Source of the DNA: Nematopogon swammerdamellus
Taxonomy: Eukaryota; Arthropoda; Insecta; Lepidoptera; Adelidae
Assembly: GCA_946902875.1 (NCBI GenBank)
Contig: OX336343.1
Span: forward strand, 14,629,361 to 14,693,360
DNA length: 64,000 bases
Reading direction: 5' to 3'
Position numbers and translations under genes: made by a program. This document shows, piece by piece, positions 30,400 through 41,181 of this stretch. The notes beneath the pieces are model-generated. The model was not told the DNA's origin, ran no database searches, and worked only from the letters and a program-made list of their open reading frames with translations. How positions within the stretch are numbered: the first letter of the stretch is position 1; every line of letters begins with the position of its first letter.

Positions 30400-32590
30400 A
30401 TGTGTCCCACCCAAGCTTTATAAAATGCAACATCTGCCATCTTCTGTCTGTATGTTCGCATATAACTGGAGAATGACTTACCGGTTGACCTACATGCGGT
30501 CTTCACCAATGTTATCGTACATATCACGTTATGTTTATTGGCTTTAACCCTTTCACTTCCTAACTTAAACTTGTCTATTGTTTTTTTTTCTATTGTTTTG
30601 GGTCATTTAAAACATACCTTTTCGACACATAAAACGATATACACGAAACACCACCTTTACGTAAAATGCCTAACTCGGAAAATACATACATACAGGCTTA
30701 AAAGTGACCGAAGTCGGAGAAATTCTGAGTCCAACACGAGTTGAGCCACACACAGGCACGACAACATTTTATACATCGACTCACAGCCATTGCTCCATTG
30801 AGGTCAAATAATAAGTTTTGACCAAAACAACTATTCGAAAATTTCTTTTTGGTGAATTTTGAAGGTGAAACGATTTATCTCCTCGAATACGGTCAACTCA
30901 GTAATTTATAGGAACAGATGTAATAAATAATTTTACGAAATATTTGTTGACCTCCTTATTTAATTGTTGAAATTTTTTTTCGCAAAAGTTAATAGATTAA
31001 TCGCTATTAACATTTTTGTCAAGTCAATGTTACATTTAATGTAAGCAATTAATAATTTGGACGACTTGAACAAAAACAATTTTTCGGTTTTAATTATACA
31101 AAGAAAACAATATGTGTCTTATATTTAAAACAAGGAGTTTTACTTTTTCTTTTTATTTGACAGTATACATTATGCATAATAAAATGAGCAAAAACTGATT
31201 AGGTAGGTACCTATATAGGCTAATTAATAACACTTAAGTCGTCTTACGTCTATGTATACAAAATGTAAATTATTAGTAATAGGTCGGCATGGATAAATTA
31301 GGTCGGTATGTGCGTGCTGTGCGTGTTGTGAGGTGATGTCGTGATTGTAGATAGATAGATAGGAAATTCTTTATTGCTCCACAAATATTTCACAAGAATA
31401 ATACAATGTATACAGTTACATGAGGTGCAAAGGCGGACTTATACCTTGAAGAGATTTCTTACAGCCAACCTTTAGGTGTGTGAAATGTGTGAAAAATGAA
31501 ATAATGTAGGTAGGTACCACCACATAATTATGTAATCTGTGCCACCACTACCAAAGCTTACATTTAAATATTATGGAGGTAAGCTATAGACGATATTAAA
31601 ATAACCAAACACGTAAACAAAACGTTGTTTATTGTCTATTGAGCATTCTTATGGTAGTTAGACTGCACTCGAACTTGTCACAATTGGCTTTATCCGGTTC
31701 GATTACACCCACGAAGAAGAACCGGCAAGAAACTTCGCAGTTGTCGTTGATCAAGCGTAATGCCAGGTGTCACCTTTGAACACTGCAAATCATTTAACTT
31801 CCGTAAAATTACCATTTTAAGTACAGATCGATTATCTATCACTGAATTATTGCAGCAATAACAGGAAGATGGAAGGAAACATGAGACGTGGTACAGGTTA
31901 GGTAGGTAGGTAAATGAACGAAGGATATAAACAAGTCGGAATGAACCAAATGAAGATGAGATGATAAACGAAACTTTGTTAAAACTGACAATAAATACTA
32001 CCTACCATGGAGTTGGGGAAGATTAATCTTCCCCAACTCCATGCTACCACCTCTTGAGTTCCGCGACCATTCGAAAGCCCAGCGATATACCTACTAGCGA
32101 TGAACTCGCGAGCGACGACAAATATATAATTTTGTTTTATTTTGTTTATACTTTTCTTGTCTTTCTATTCTGAACTATCGTGATAATTACTAAGTTAGAC
32201 CTAATAAAATAAAATTGTTACTGACCTTCACAATAAATGAATTTGGTTTTTGAGTCTAGCTAAGTAACGCTACAAAATTCAAAACCAATACCTATTCGAA
32301 ATTTCTTTATTTTAGATGAAAAACATATAAACGATTTTATGGCGAATATGTTTCGTATTTTTAATTGAGTTCAAGCCGAAACTTGGGGAAAATCCAAGCG
32401 TACGAAAATGGCATTCAAATCTGTTCAAACGACTTTAAAAGGAAGAGGTAAATTCGACACGTTTTTACTAACTCGATTGATTTGGAGCCTTTGACATAAC
32501 CAAAATATTCATGTAATAACAGGTAAAATTAAAACTAACATTTATATTTAAATTAAGCAGCTTGTTTGTTGTTTGCCTTTTGTTCGTTTT
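30400..32590. other. Intergenic, mostly unrecognised
   Basis: AT-rich. Positions 31,365-31,470 contain an inverted LINE-type tail (attctttattgctccac, aaggcggacttatacc). Positions 31,640-31,760 carry the moth tail ttcgattacacccacgaag also found near 51,440. A perfect 38-bp palindrome lies at 32,006-32,043. No gene was found. Confidence 0.5.
32006..32043. repeat. Perfect 38-bp palindrome
   Basis: Arms CATGGAGTTGGGGAAGATT and its exact complement with no spacer. A short ctacc direct repeat borders both sides. Confidence 0.85.
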
Positions 32591-32600
32591 TTGCCAAATT

Positions 32601-32606
32601 TTTATT
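32601..32606 (-). terminator. AATAAA polyadenylation signal of the secreted-protein gene
   Basis: AATAAA on the minus strand, about 49 nt after the stop codon at 32,655. Confidence 0.65.
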
Positions 32607-32654
32607 AAATTCGTAACCATCATTAAGGTTACCTGCTTAAATTTATGTGAGTTT

Positions 32655-35038
32655 TTAATCTCGTCGCGGCAACATATCGATGGGCTGAATATTTGTCCAC
32701 ACTCTCGGCACCAATACGTCCACGCATCCCGCCCGCCCCGCCGCGTCCGCTTGTTCAACCCCCGCCGCGTGGGCTGCGTACTTTTCTGCGGTCGCCAAAA
32801 TATCGTAATGCTCAAAATATTTTTTTTTCGTTTTTAGAGCTGCGTTAATCGGTTCAAGGCTGTAGCATCGTTTTCCAAAAGGCGTCGATGCGACAATACA
32901 GTTGCACGTGAGCGGCACTGCTTCCGGTTTCTCCAAGTCTGGTTTGATCCGGAACATGTGGTAATGAAGAGAAGCTGGCATAGATGGGCAATGCACAGTT
33001 TGGGCCATTGCATAATATGGCCGCGAGACCTGCAAGCAAAGAAATTAGATAATTACTTACGAATTAAGATACAGGTCAAATTTAAGCATAATAAGTATAA
33101 ATAATGAACTTGATTTTGTTTTTCTGATTATGTATTGTCGTCTTAATTGGTCGTTAACATTTTACGAGTTACTTATGTTGTCAGCCTTGATGGTGCGGTC
33201 GGTCGACTGTCGGTCGGATCCTAAACACACCTGGGCGCGGTCAGTGGATGGATGGGTGACCGCTCGACCTTCGAATTCCATGTAACTGTAACTGTAACTG
33301 TAGTTCCCTTCCCTTCTTACCTAACTAGATTCTAAAATAAGGGTTTAACCCGCCCGGTTTGATACCACCGCACTGAATGAAAAGTCGGTTGAAATGGCAA
33401 TTTTAATAGTTTTAGTGTTTTCCGTCCAGTTCAGTGTAGGCGGCACGACCGTAGGGAAGCACTGACATGGCACCTACTTCACCAAGGTGTTATGGGCTGA
33501 CATCACTCACGGATGTAGGAGGTGATGTAGCCAACCATGTCAGTTTCTATAAAAAAATGTATTATGTCGGGGTGAATTAGGTGAGATCATGCATTTTAAT
33601 AATTAGATACATTTTAGCATATACAGGGTGGCCCAGTTATAGTGGTCCAAATTTTTTTTTAGATGGAGGGCATCATGTTGACTCATTTAAAAAAAACATT
33701 AGTTCCGCGAAAATCAATAGTTTAGAAGTTATGATTTTTTTTAACTTTTTTTGAAATTTCTCTATTTTAGTCACATTAACCGCTCTAGTTGGATATCTAT
33801 TCCACAAAATCGAATAAAATTTGGTATGGAAGTAGAGGAAACATGTAGCTAGTACGTAATGAATAGTTTTTAGGTTTACTCCTAGACTGTACTGTTGCTA
33901 TAGCCCTTTCAGTGAATTTTTGTTCAGTTTACATTAAAACCGATTAATTTTTGAAAAATCACAGTGAAAAAAAAACGTACTACCGGAGATTTGCCCATGC
34001 TCTTAAAAAGTAACTACACATATCACAATTCTCCAGACCAAAAATTGTAGTGGTGTTACAATTGTAACATATTCAAAATTAACATCAATTGTGCAAAGTC
34101 ACTACAATAAAAAGTGACGATTACCTTAATTTTTAAAATCTTATTTTTTTCACAACGTTAGTTCAACCACTATTACACATTATTCACAAACCTGTCTCTA
34201 ACAGCGCTAATCTACACATGAAAAACTGTTTAGTAATGTTTAAAAAAATATATTTTCTTTAATTAAGGTAATCGTCTCTTTTTATTGTAGTGACTTTGTA
34301 CACATTATGTTGATTTTGAATATGTTACAATTGTTACACCACTAAAATTTTTGATCTGGAGAATTGTGATATGTATAGGTAGTTTTTAAGGGCATGGGCA
34401 AATCTCCGGTAGTACTTTTTTTCACAGTGATTTTTCAAAAATTACTCAGTGTTAATGTAATCTGAGCTAAAATTCACTGAAAGGGCTATAGCAACAGTAC
34501 AGTCTAGGAGTAAACCTAAAAACTATTCATTACGTACTAGCTACATGTCTCCTCTACTTCCATACCAATTTTTTTTCGATTTTGTGGTATAGATATCCAA
34601 CTAGAGCGATTAATGTGACTAAAATAGAGAAATTTCAAAAAAAGTTAAAAAAAAATCATAACTTCTAAATTATTGATTTTCGCGGAACTAATGTTCTTTT
34701 TAAATGAGTCAACATGATGTCCTCCATCTAAAAAAAAAATTTGGACCACTATAACTGGGCCACCCTGTATAACATAGAACCCGAATAGATCAAATTGTGA
34801 CAAGTTCGAGTGCATAAACAACAATAAAACATACTTCATATTTCCAGTAACGTCATACTTTTAGTGAATTTGGATTATCTATCCAATTACTTAATATAAA
34901 TTTATCCCTACATAATTTTAGAATTTAATACGAATTGAAGACGTAAATAAAAAACTTTACCAGCAAAATTCCGCAACACACTGTGGTACTCAACACTATT
35001 CTAGCCAGACAAAACGCAACTACCACTCCATTCACCAT
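32655..35038 (-). CDS. Small secreted protein, two exons, unrecognised family
   Basis: Exons 35038-34961 and 33029-32655 join in phase 0 across a 1.9 kb GT-AG intron (CTG/gtaaag ... cttgcag/GTC), giving 150 codons. Exon 1 encodes almost exactly a signal peptide (MVNGVVVAFCLARIVLST, then TVCCGILL). The mature part has five cysteines (VHC, TCNC, KRC, AGC), short blocks such as HYHMFRIKPD and CYSLEPINAALK, and ends DMLPRRD. A CTATAAAAATT TATA box lies about 85 bp upstream of the ATG, and AATAAA lies 49 nt past the stop. I do not recognise the family. It could be a lepidopteran-specific secreted or cuticle/gland protein. The intron is filled by a SINE and a mariner-type palindrome. Confidence 0.7.
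33178..33556 (+). mobile_element. Full-length SINE with 5S-like head
   Basis: Head tcagccttgatggtgcggtc, followed by the diverged 5S-like block tggatggatgggtgaccgct and the common body (gggtttaacccgcccgg, cggatgtaggaggtgatgta), ending tcagtttctataaaaaaa. In this copy the A-box part is shorter and the C-box has tggatggatggg. It lies in the intron of the secreted-protein gene. Confidence 0.75.
33622..34769. mobile_element. 1,148-bp palindromic element with TA target duplication
   Basis: Termini TACAGGGTGGCCCAGTTATA and its exact complement, flanked by TA (33,620-33,621 and 34,770-34,771). The arms are about 515 bp each (to about 34,138 and from about 34,262), nearly complementary throughout, with a short AT-rich centre. 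The ACAGGGTG-type terminus plus TA suggests a Tc1/mariner-superfamily non-autonomous foldback. No coding sequence. Confidence 0.85.
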
Positions 35039-35117
35039 TATTGTCAATATTGCCGTTAGCAGTCTGATATGCGAGCAAAATTATAATAATATGAGATTTG
35101 CATGCGGAAACAATAAT

Positions 35118-35128
35118 TTTTATAGTCA
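35118..35128 (-). promoter_or_regulatory. TATA box of the secreted-protein gene
   Basis: CTATAAAAATT on the minus strand, about 85 bp before the ATG. An octamer-like ATGCAAAT lies about 20 bp downstream of it. Confidence 0.5.
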
Positions 35129-35389
35129 CACAGAATGCCGGTTAAATTGTTAAAATGTGTCTTCTGCGAACGTGAGTGTCCAAGGAGAAGACAAACAATG
35201 TGTGGCTGGCCAGAAAGAATGAGAACGCAAAGAAGATTTTACACCAGTGTGTTATACACTTTATGCAATTTACGTGCGTTCGTGATATAAAAAGATATTA
35301 GTATCGCACATGTTGCAAGTTGCTATGATATTGATTTACTCCACATAATTTAATCATTCGTTATGTACACCTTGCTACACCCACGATTA

Positions 35390-35615
35390 AGATTTTTTTA
35401 TTGAAACCGACACGGTTGGCTAAATCACCTGCAACATCTGTGATGTCCGCCCATAACACCGGGTGAACTAGGTGCCATGTCAGTGCTTCCCTTCATTTCA
35501 CGTCGTCTACACTGAACTGGACGGAAAACACGAACTATATACATAGCCGTTTCGACCGACGTTTCGCTCAGTGCGGTGGTATCAACCCGGCCGGGATAAA
35601 CCCTACCACCTACGT
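35390..35615 (-). mobile_element. SINE body type 1, minus copy
   Basis: T run at 35,395, then gaaaccgacacggttggc, cataacaccgggtgaac, cgtttcgaccgacgttt and gataaaccctaccacct. The head is missing. Confidence 0.7.
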
Positions 35616-35639
35616 AGTAACTATTAATCTGTGGTCCCG

Positions 35640-35935
35640 TTTGCGCTCATGTAATTATAATTTCTATGAGGGCGCGGTCAGACTTTGTATGGGTAGCCGG
35701 CCGACGACCGTTGAAGTTGGGCGTAGTTCCGATTCCACTTGAAACTGTAGACCCCTCCCCTTACCATAAGGCTTAAGTCCTCCGGATTGGTGCAGCCGCA
35801 CTGAACGGAGGTCGTTTGAACGAATTGGCTACAAAATAGTTCGGGATCGTGTTTTTCGTCCAGTTCTATGTAACCGGAACGACCAAAGGGAAGCACTGAC
35901 ATGAAACCTTGGACTGACTGACTGACTAACAATGA
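35640..35935 (+). mobile_element. Diverged SINE-related copy
   Basis: Blocks gagggcgcggtcagactttg, attccacttgaaactgtag, gcactgaacggaggtcg and gtttttcgtccagttct follow the SINE head-to-body order with many substitutions. It ends near gcactgacatgaaacc without poly-A. Confidence 0.5.
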
Positions 35936-35959
35936 CTCTGGCACACACTTACACACATT

Positions 35960-37700
35960 ATAATACTCGTAGCATCAGCTTGAAGTCTGTTTGTTTGTAT
36001 GTTTATGCACTCTTCACGTGAAAACTAATAAACCATTTTTAATAGAGTTTTCAGAAAGATAAAGGGCAAAACTTAGTGTAACATATAGACTATATAGCAT
36101 CAAGTCATTATTCATATGAGCTAGGCAGTGAGGTCGGAAGTGTACGCAGTCGGAGAAAATGTGTCACGTCGATTTGTGTTCGTGTGATTTGTTTGAAAAA
36201 TACTCCATCGATTTAGGTTTCTACCTACGTACATGGGGTTTCCAGCAATATAATGATCGGATGGTTTTACTAGCTTTTGCCCGCGGTTTCGCTCGCGTGA
36301 AATTCGTATTTAAAAAGAAGAAAGTAAGTAAGCCGGCTCCAATACCTTTATTTCGGCACGCGGAACAATTCGGTTTGTATGAGAGCCACATCTTAGCGTA
36401 ACCGGAACAAAATTTAGCCTATCCTTTTTTCCGTATAGTTAAATGTGCGTGTACCTACTAAGTTTCGGTTCGGATGATCGGTTTAAGAGTTAAGGAGGAA
36501 CATACATAAATACAGAAAATACTTCTAAAAATCCTCAATTTAGTTTTAGTATCATACATAGAGTCCGCCAACGCAATATCTCATAAATCAAAGTAACTTA
36601 CTCCATGACCATCCCTTACAGATTTATTATTAGTATTGATATTGCTTGAAAGCGCGACATGATCCCCGCCTATAAGATCGTAAGTTCGTAATATTCATGA
36701 CATGATATTCAATTTATAAAAAAAATCTTGGTTTTCTTTTTAGGGTACGGGCGTAGACGGAAAAAATAAGATCGAAGGGTAGGGGTACTTTCCACCAGAT
36801 TATTAGTTCAGTACAAAGAGATTTCTTTGGTTCAGTAGATCCGCAGATATCTGCGTGTGACCGACAGACAGACGGACGGACAGACGGACAAACACCAGGG
36901 CGATCCCATAAGGTTAACTTTTGCGAAATGTTGCGACGGGGATGTATTTATAAATATTACCAAGGATTTCGAAGATTTACAGATTTGCGTGCATTCGCTG
37001 TCAAAAATCGCGCAAGTTTTGGCACGTCATGGCAGGACATAATGCTATTGTTTAGATATTATAACCGGACAGTCGTAGATATGTATTGTGTCAAGCAAGA
37101 TCACAATAAATTGGGAAATTTTCAGAAACCGCACAGGTACGCCACAGAAGTCGGCCAAAGAACAAGTGTTATATATTATAAGCTGTGGTTATAAGGAAAA
37201 GAGTGACCACTTCTTGTGGTTTGAATAGCCCAACCTACGCAATTTGTTGGTTTTCCCCTATTTACAAAGCTGTTTTGCTATCTTACTGTATCTCTCCGTT
37301 TAAAGGAAAACAGTTTCAATTAACCAAGAGATGAGGTAGATAGATATATAAGTAGATTATATTTTTTCTCTTTATGAATATTTCACTGCTCTACAAAAAT
37401 ATTTTACGTTGAAAGGAAGGACTTATTAGGACTTATTAGATTAGGACTTATCCTTAGAAGAGAATTATTCCCATCACATTTTCGATGTTTTATTTAAATT
37501 AAAGTTCTAAGCAGTTGCAATACATATTAATGATAAGATAGTGTTTTTTATTAAGTTTATTAAGTAATTTTTATTAATATTGTTTCACGGTTCTATGGCA
37601 ATTTGAGAAACATTTCTTCTTTGATTGCATGTAATGTAAAAGAGCAATACACCACAATAAAGCAAAAATACCTAATTTATCATTTGATGTCACATTGGCA
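35960..37700. other. Repeat fragments, no gene
   Basis: The 36,125-36,210 block (gtacgcagtcggagaaaatg) recurs at 59,500. At 36,270-36,310 there is an inverted Helitron-type 3' end (ctagcttttgcccgcgg, tttcgctcgcgtgaaattc), i.e. CTAG on the minus strand. At 36,860-36,900 a gacagacggacggacagac tract precedes another repeat body. The 80-codon frame at 36,159 is a chance frame through these repeats. Confidence 0.5.
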
Positions 37701-37709
37701 CAGATTACT

Positions 37710-38113
37710 CATTGGCGTATCTAGGGTTATATTCCAGGGTGGGCCTGGCCCCTGAAAAGCGATGGCCGATGAAGCCGAAACCCGATGTAGGTACCTATAC
37801 GCAATAAAAGTAGGTAATTTGAGCTTGAAGTGTTGAGCCGTATTTCGTGGACCATTGATTTCGGAAAGTTTCTTTACTTTCCTAAATAAAATTAAACAAA
37901 AACCTTTTTTTTAAGTGTTTATTTTGATTACCTGGATGTAAATGGAATTTTATGTTGATTCCTCAGCTGTAGATTATTTAAGTGTTTTTGTTTAAAATTA
38001 TTTAAGTGCCCACCCTAGAATTTTGGGTTGGCAACCCAACATCCTGGGGTGGGCACCAGACACTTCTGGAGTGGGCCGTGCCCACCCGGCCCCCCCCTCT
38101 ATATACGCCAATG
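37710..38113. mobile_element. hAT-type MITE, 404 bp, 8-bp target duplication
   Basis: Terminal inverted repeats CATTGGCGTAT / ATACGCCAATG, flanked by AGATTACT on both sides (37,702-37,709 and 38,114-38,121). An 8-bp duplication fits the hAT superfamily. The interior has ccagggtgggc / tggggtgggcac blocks and no ORF. Confidence 0.85.
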
Positions 38114-38714
38114 AGATTACTAAATAGTTACATTGGGTCGAGCGAGTGTCCTTTTAGGTATGGGGAATAAGTGGGCGTGCGTGCGGCGCGCGCGCGTCGC
38201 ACCGCGTTACTACCGCAACGTGTCCTTGACTGAAGATATCAGTATAGTTACGAATGCAATTCTCACATTTTCCTCAAACGCAATCATTTTAAGCATAGGT
38301 ACCATATTTGTCCACTCGCCTTTATGATGGAGTAGGTACACAGACCACAATCAATATCTTTTAGGGGATTGAGAGTAAAGAAGGGGGTGGGGGTGAGGGG
38401 GAGGGGGGTGCGGTGGTAGCCAAGGAGCTTTGAACCAGACCAGTCTTCTCGGGGGCGCGGGCGGTGTGGCCCGATCGTTGTTCTGTGGGTGGGAGCCAAT
38501 GAGGGGTCCTTCCCGCGGCAGTGGCGGGGTCGGAGTATTTTCCACCAATGGTACTGTCTAAATGGTACCACGGTAAAGAATCGTTCTAGTGTTATACTCA
38601 TGCAAATTCTTAATTTCAGCTAAGCTAAATAAATTTAAGCTAAGGAGCTAAGGAAATGTTGGTAGAGCGGGAAGGTAAAGAAAGAAAAATATATTTCAGT
38701 AATAATACAATATC

Positions 38715-39035
38715 TGTACTGTGTGAGGCCGGTACTTTAAAAGAATAGCGCCACTGCGTCTCTCCCCGTGCATGTCGTAAAAGGCGACTGAGGGATAAGG
38801 ACGAGATGCCGTGTTAAAGGGCGACAGGATTGCCACCTCTCACCTTAGCACGGTCCTTCCACCGAGTCGTGCGGCAGGTGGGTGTTTGTGCCTTACTTGC
38901 TGCTTGATAGTTATCTTGTCCGAATACTTTGCTAAACGTGGTGGTCGATGTTGTGATGCAATTTTCCAGAGTTCTTTCAGCACAACATCGATTACTCTGC
39001 TTACCCTGATTGTCGGGCTACAGCGTGTGTTGTAT
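38715..39035 (+). repeat. R1 repeat, near full length
   Basis: Contains ctctccccgtgcatgtcg, gatgccgtgttaaagggcg, caccttagcacggtcc, gctgcttgatagttatcttg, tttgctaaacgtggtggtc and ttactctgcttaccctg in order, ending with gtgtgttgtatg. Confidence 0.7.
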
Positions 39036-39059
39036 GTTTTTTTATATAATATAGAATAG

Positions 39060-39830
39060 GTATCTGAAAATATAAAAAACTATGAAAATCGCAAAAAAAA
39101 GCTAAATTTTTGCAAATGAGTGGTTGCCGCGCAAAAAAATTACACCTACGAGTTGCTAAAGAGTCAAACTAATACCTATACTCACCCACCAAGTAGTTGA
39201 TAGTTGGACACAGGAGCGCACTAGCAACTACACAGCCGTTTTACCAATATCGAAACATTTTGAGGATGATTGTAATTTTTAGGACTTTTTTGAAGTTGGG
39301 TAATAATTCAGTCGAGCATGATTGTAGAAAGTTGAATAGTTTTCCGGCTTCTGCGGAATCCTAAAACATTGACGATAGAGCGCGTTGAATCATGAAATCA
39401 AGGCTTCATTGCGACATTAAGATATATGTACATATGTCCGTAAACAGATTACAACGAACACGTGCCTTTACTATTGTTCCGTGATATTCTTGTGACAGGC
39501 GTTATCATGTGACGAAGTGAGTGTGAAGCGACGTAGCACCTGGAAAGTCTCGTGATTGAGCCTACCACCGAGACGACAAGACGAGATGAAGCATTCTCTG
39601 TTATAATGTTTGTCATTAACCGTTTGACTTTTCCACTGAACGGACCATCTTCAAATAATAGCAATGACATAATATGCATTTCTTCTAGATTTAATTTTCA
39701 TAGCCGCAGTAGGTGTTATGCAGTAATACAGAAATGTATTAATAATTTATTAAGAAAATCGAAGCCTGCTGCTGTCTAGGGCTGTAGTACACTTATTAAT
39801 ATTATCACTCACTTATGTATGATATATGTT
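39060..39830. other. No feature recognised
   Basis: AT-rich sequence between two R1 copies. Overlapping frames on both strands near 39,450-39,780 (about 75 codons each) show no family signature. Confidence 0.4.
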
Positions 39831-39831
39831 A

Positions 39832-40195
39832 TATGGTTCTTCGTGCCTTACTTGCTGCTTCATAGTTGTCTTGTCCGTATACTGTGCTAAACGTGGTGGT
39901 CGGTGTTGTGCTGTAATTTACCAGAGTCCTTATAGCACAACACCGATTAATCTGCTTACCCTGATTGTCGGGATACGGCGTGAGTTATGTATGTATGTAT
40001 ATGTTATATGTATAAAAATTCGTAATTTTTTTTTTTTTATTCGAATTTTTATACATATAACATATACATACATACATAACACACGCCGTATCCCGACAAT
40101 CAGGGTAAGCAGATTAATCGGTGTTGTGCTATAAGGACTCTGGTAAATAACAGCACAACACCGACCACCACGTTTAGCACAGTATACGGACAATG
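39832..40195. repeat. R1 fragment duplicated as a tight hairpin
   Basis: R1 3' half at 39,845-40,025 (tttgctaaacgtgg-like, ccctgattgtcgggatacgg) is followed by an almost exact inverted copy to 40,195. They are separated by about 15 bp around the tttttttttttttattcg centre. It sits at the outer edge of the inverted duplication. Confidence 0.75.
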
Positions 40196-40449
40196 TACTG
40201 GGCGGAACTATATACATAGCCACTTCGACCGGCCTTTCATTAAGTGCGGTGGTACCAGCCCGGACGGGTTAAACACTATCACCTAGTCAGCCTCCAACGG
40301 TCGAATGGTCACCCATCCTATGTAGTTATGTAATGTCAAGGCAAGTCAAAAAAGATAAATTTTATATAACTTTAGTCTTCGATACTACCCAAAGGGGGTG
40401 ATAGATTTGTTCTCCGAATTTTGAGTTTGAAAATTATTTATTCAAAATA

Positions 40450-41150
40450 TCTCACTTCTCACTCTCACTAATATCACTAATATCATAAATGTGAAAGTAT
40501 GTTTGTTTGTTTGTTTGTTTGTTTGTTTGTTCCTCTTTCACGCCTGAACGGCTGGACGGATTTTGATGAAACTTTGTATAGTGGTAGTGTATATCCCGGA
40601 GTAACATAATTTTGAAAAAAAGTGGTCAAGTTCGAGACGAGCTCGCGTAAAGAGGGTTCCGTACCATCCCGATTTCTGTGAGAACTAAAAAACTTAGGAT
40701 TTTCGTTTAGGTTATCCTGTAAATTAAGTGTATATCCCATGGTAAGATAATTTTGAAAAAAAAAGTGGTCAAGTCCGAGTCGACCTTGCGTAAAGAGGGT
40801 TCCGTACCATCCTGTTTTCTGTGAGAACTTGAAGGCTTAGGATTTTCGTTAAGGTTTTCCTGTAAATGAAGTGTATATTAGGATTTTCGATTAGGGAGAG
40901 AGGGAGGGAGCGAGGGCGAGCTATGAACGCGGAACGAAGGGGGAAAGGGGGTGGGGATAAATAGAGGCATAGAGGGAGGGAGGTGAGAGCGGGCGAGAGG
41001 GGAGGTGGAGGGAGGTGAGGGAGGGCCGAGAGGGAAGGTTGACGTAGAGAGGTGGATCGGAGTGGGGAGGGGTCGGCAAAGGGGGGGGGGGGGGGAGGGG
41101 AGGTAGGAAGGGTCGGGAGATGAGCGGAGGTAGGGAGATGAAGGAAGGGG

Positions 41151-41181
<31 letters not shown>

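Noticed and set aside
36159..36401. 80-codon plus ORF
   Set aside because: Runs through an inverted Helitron-type 3' end and other repeats.
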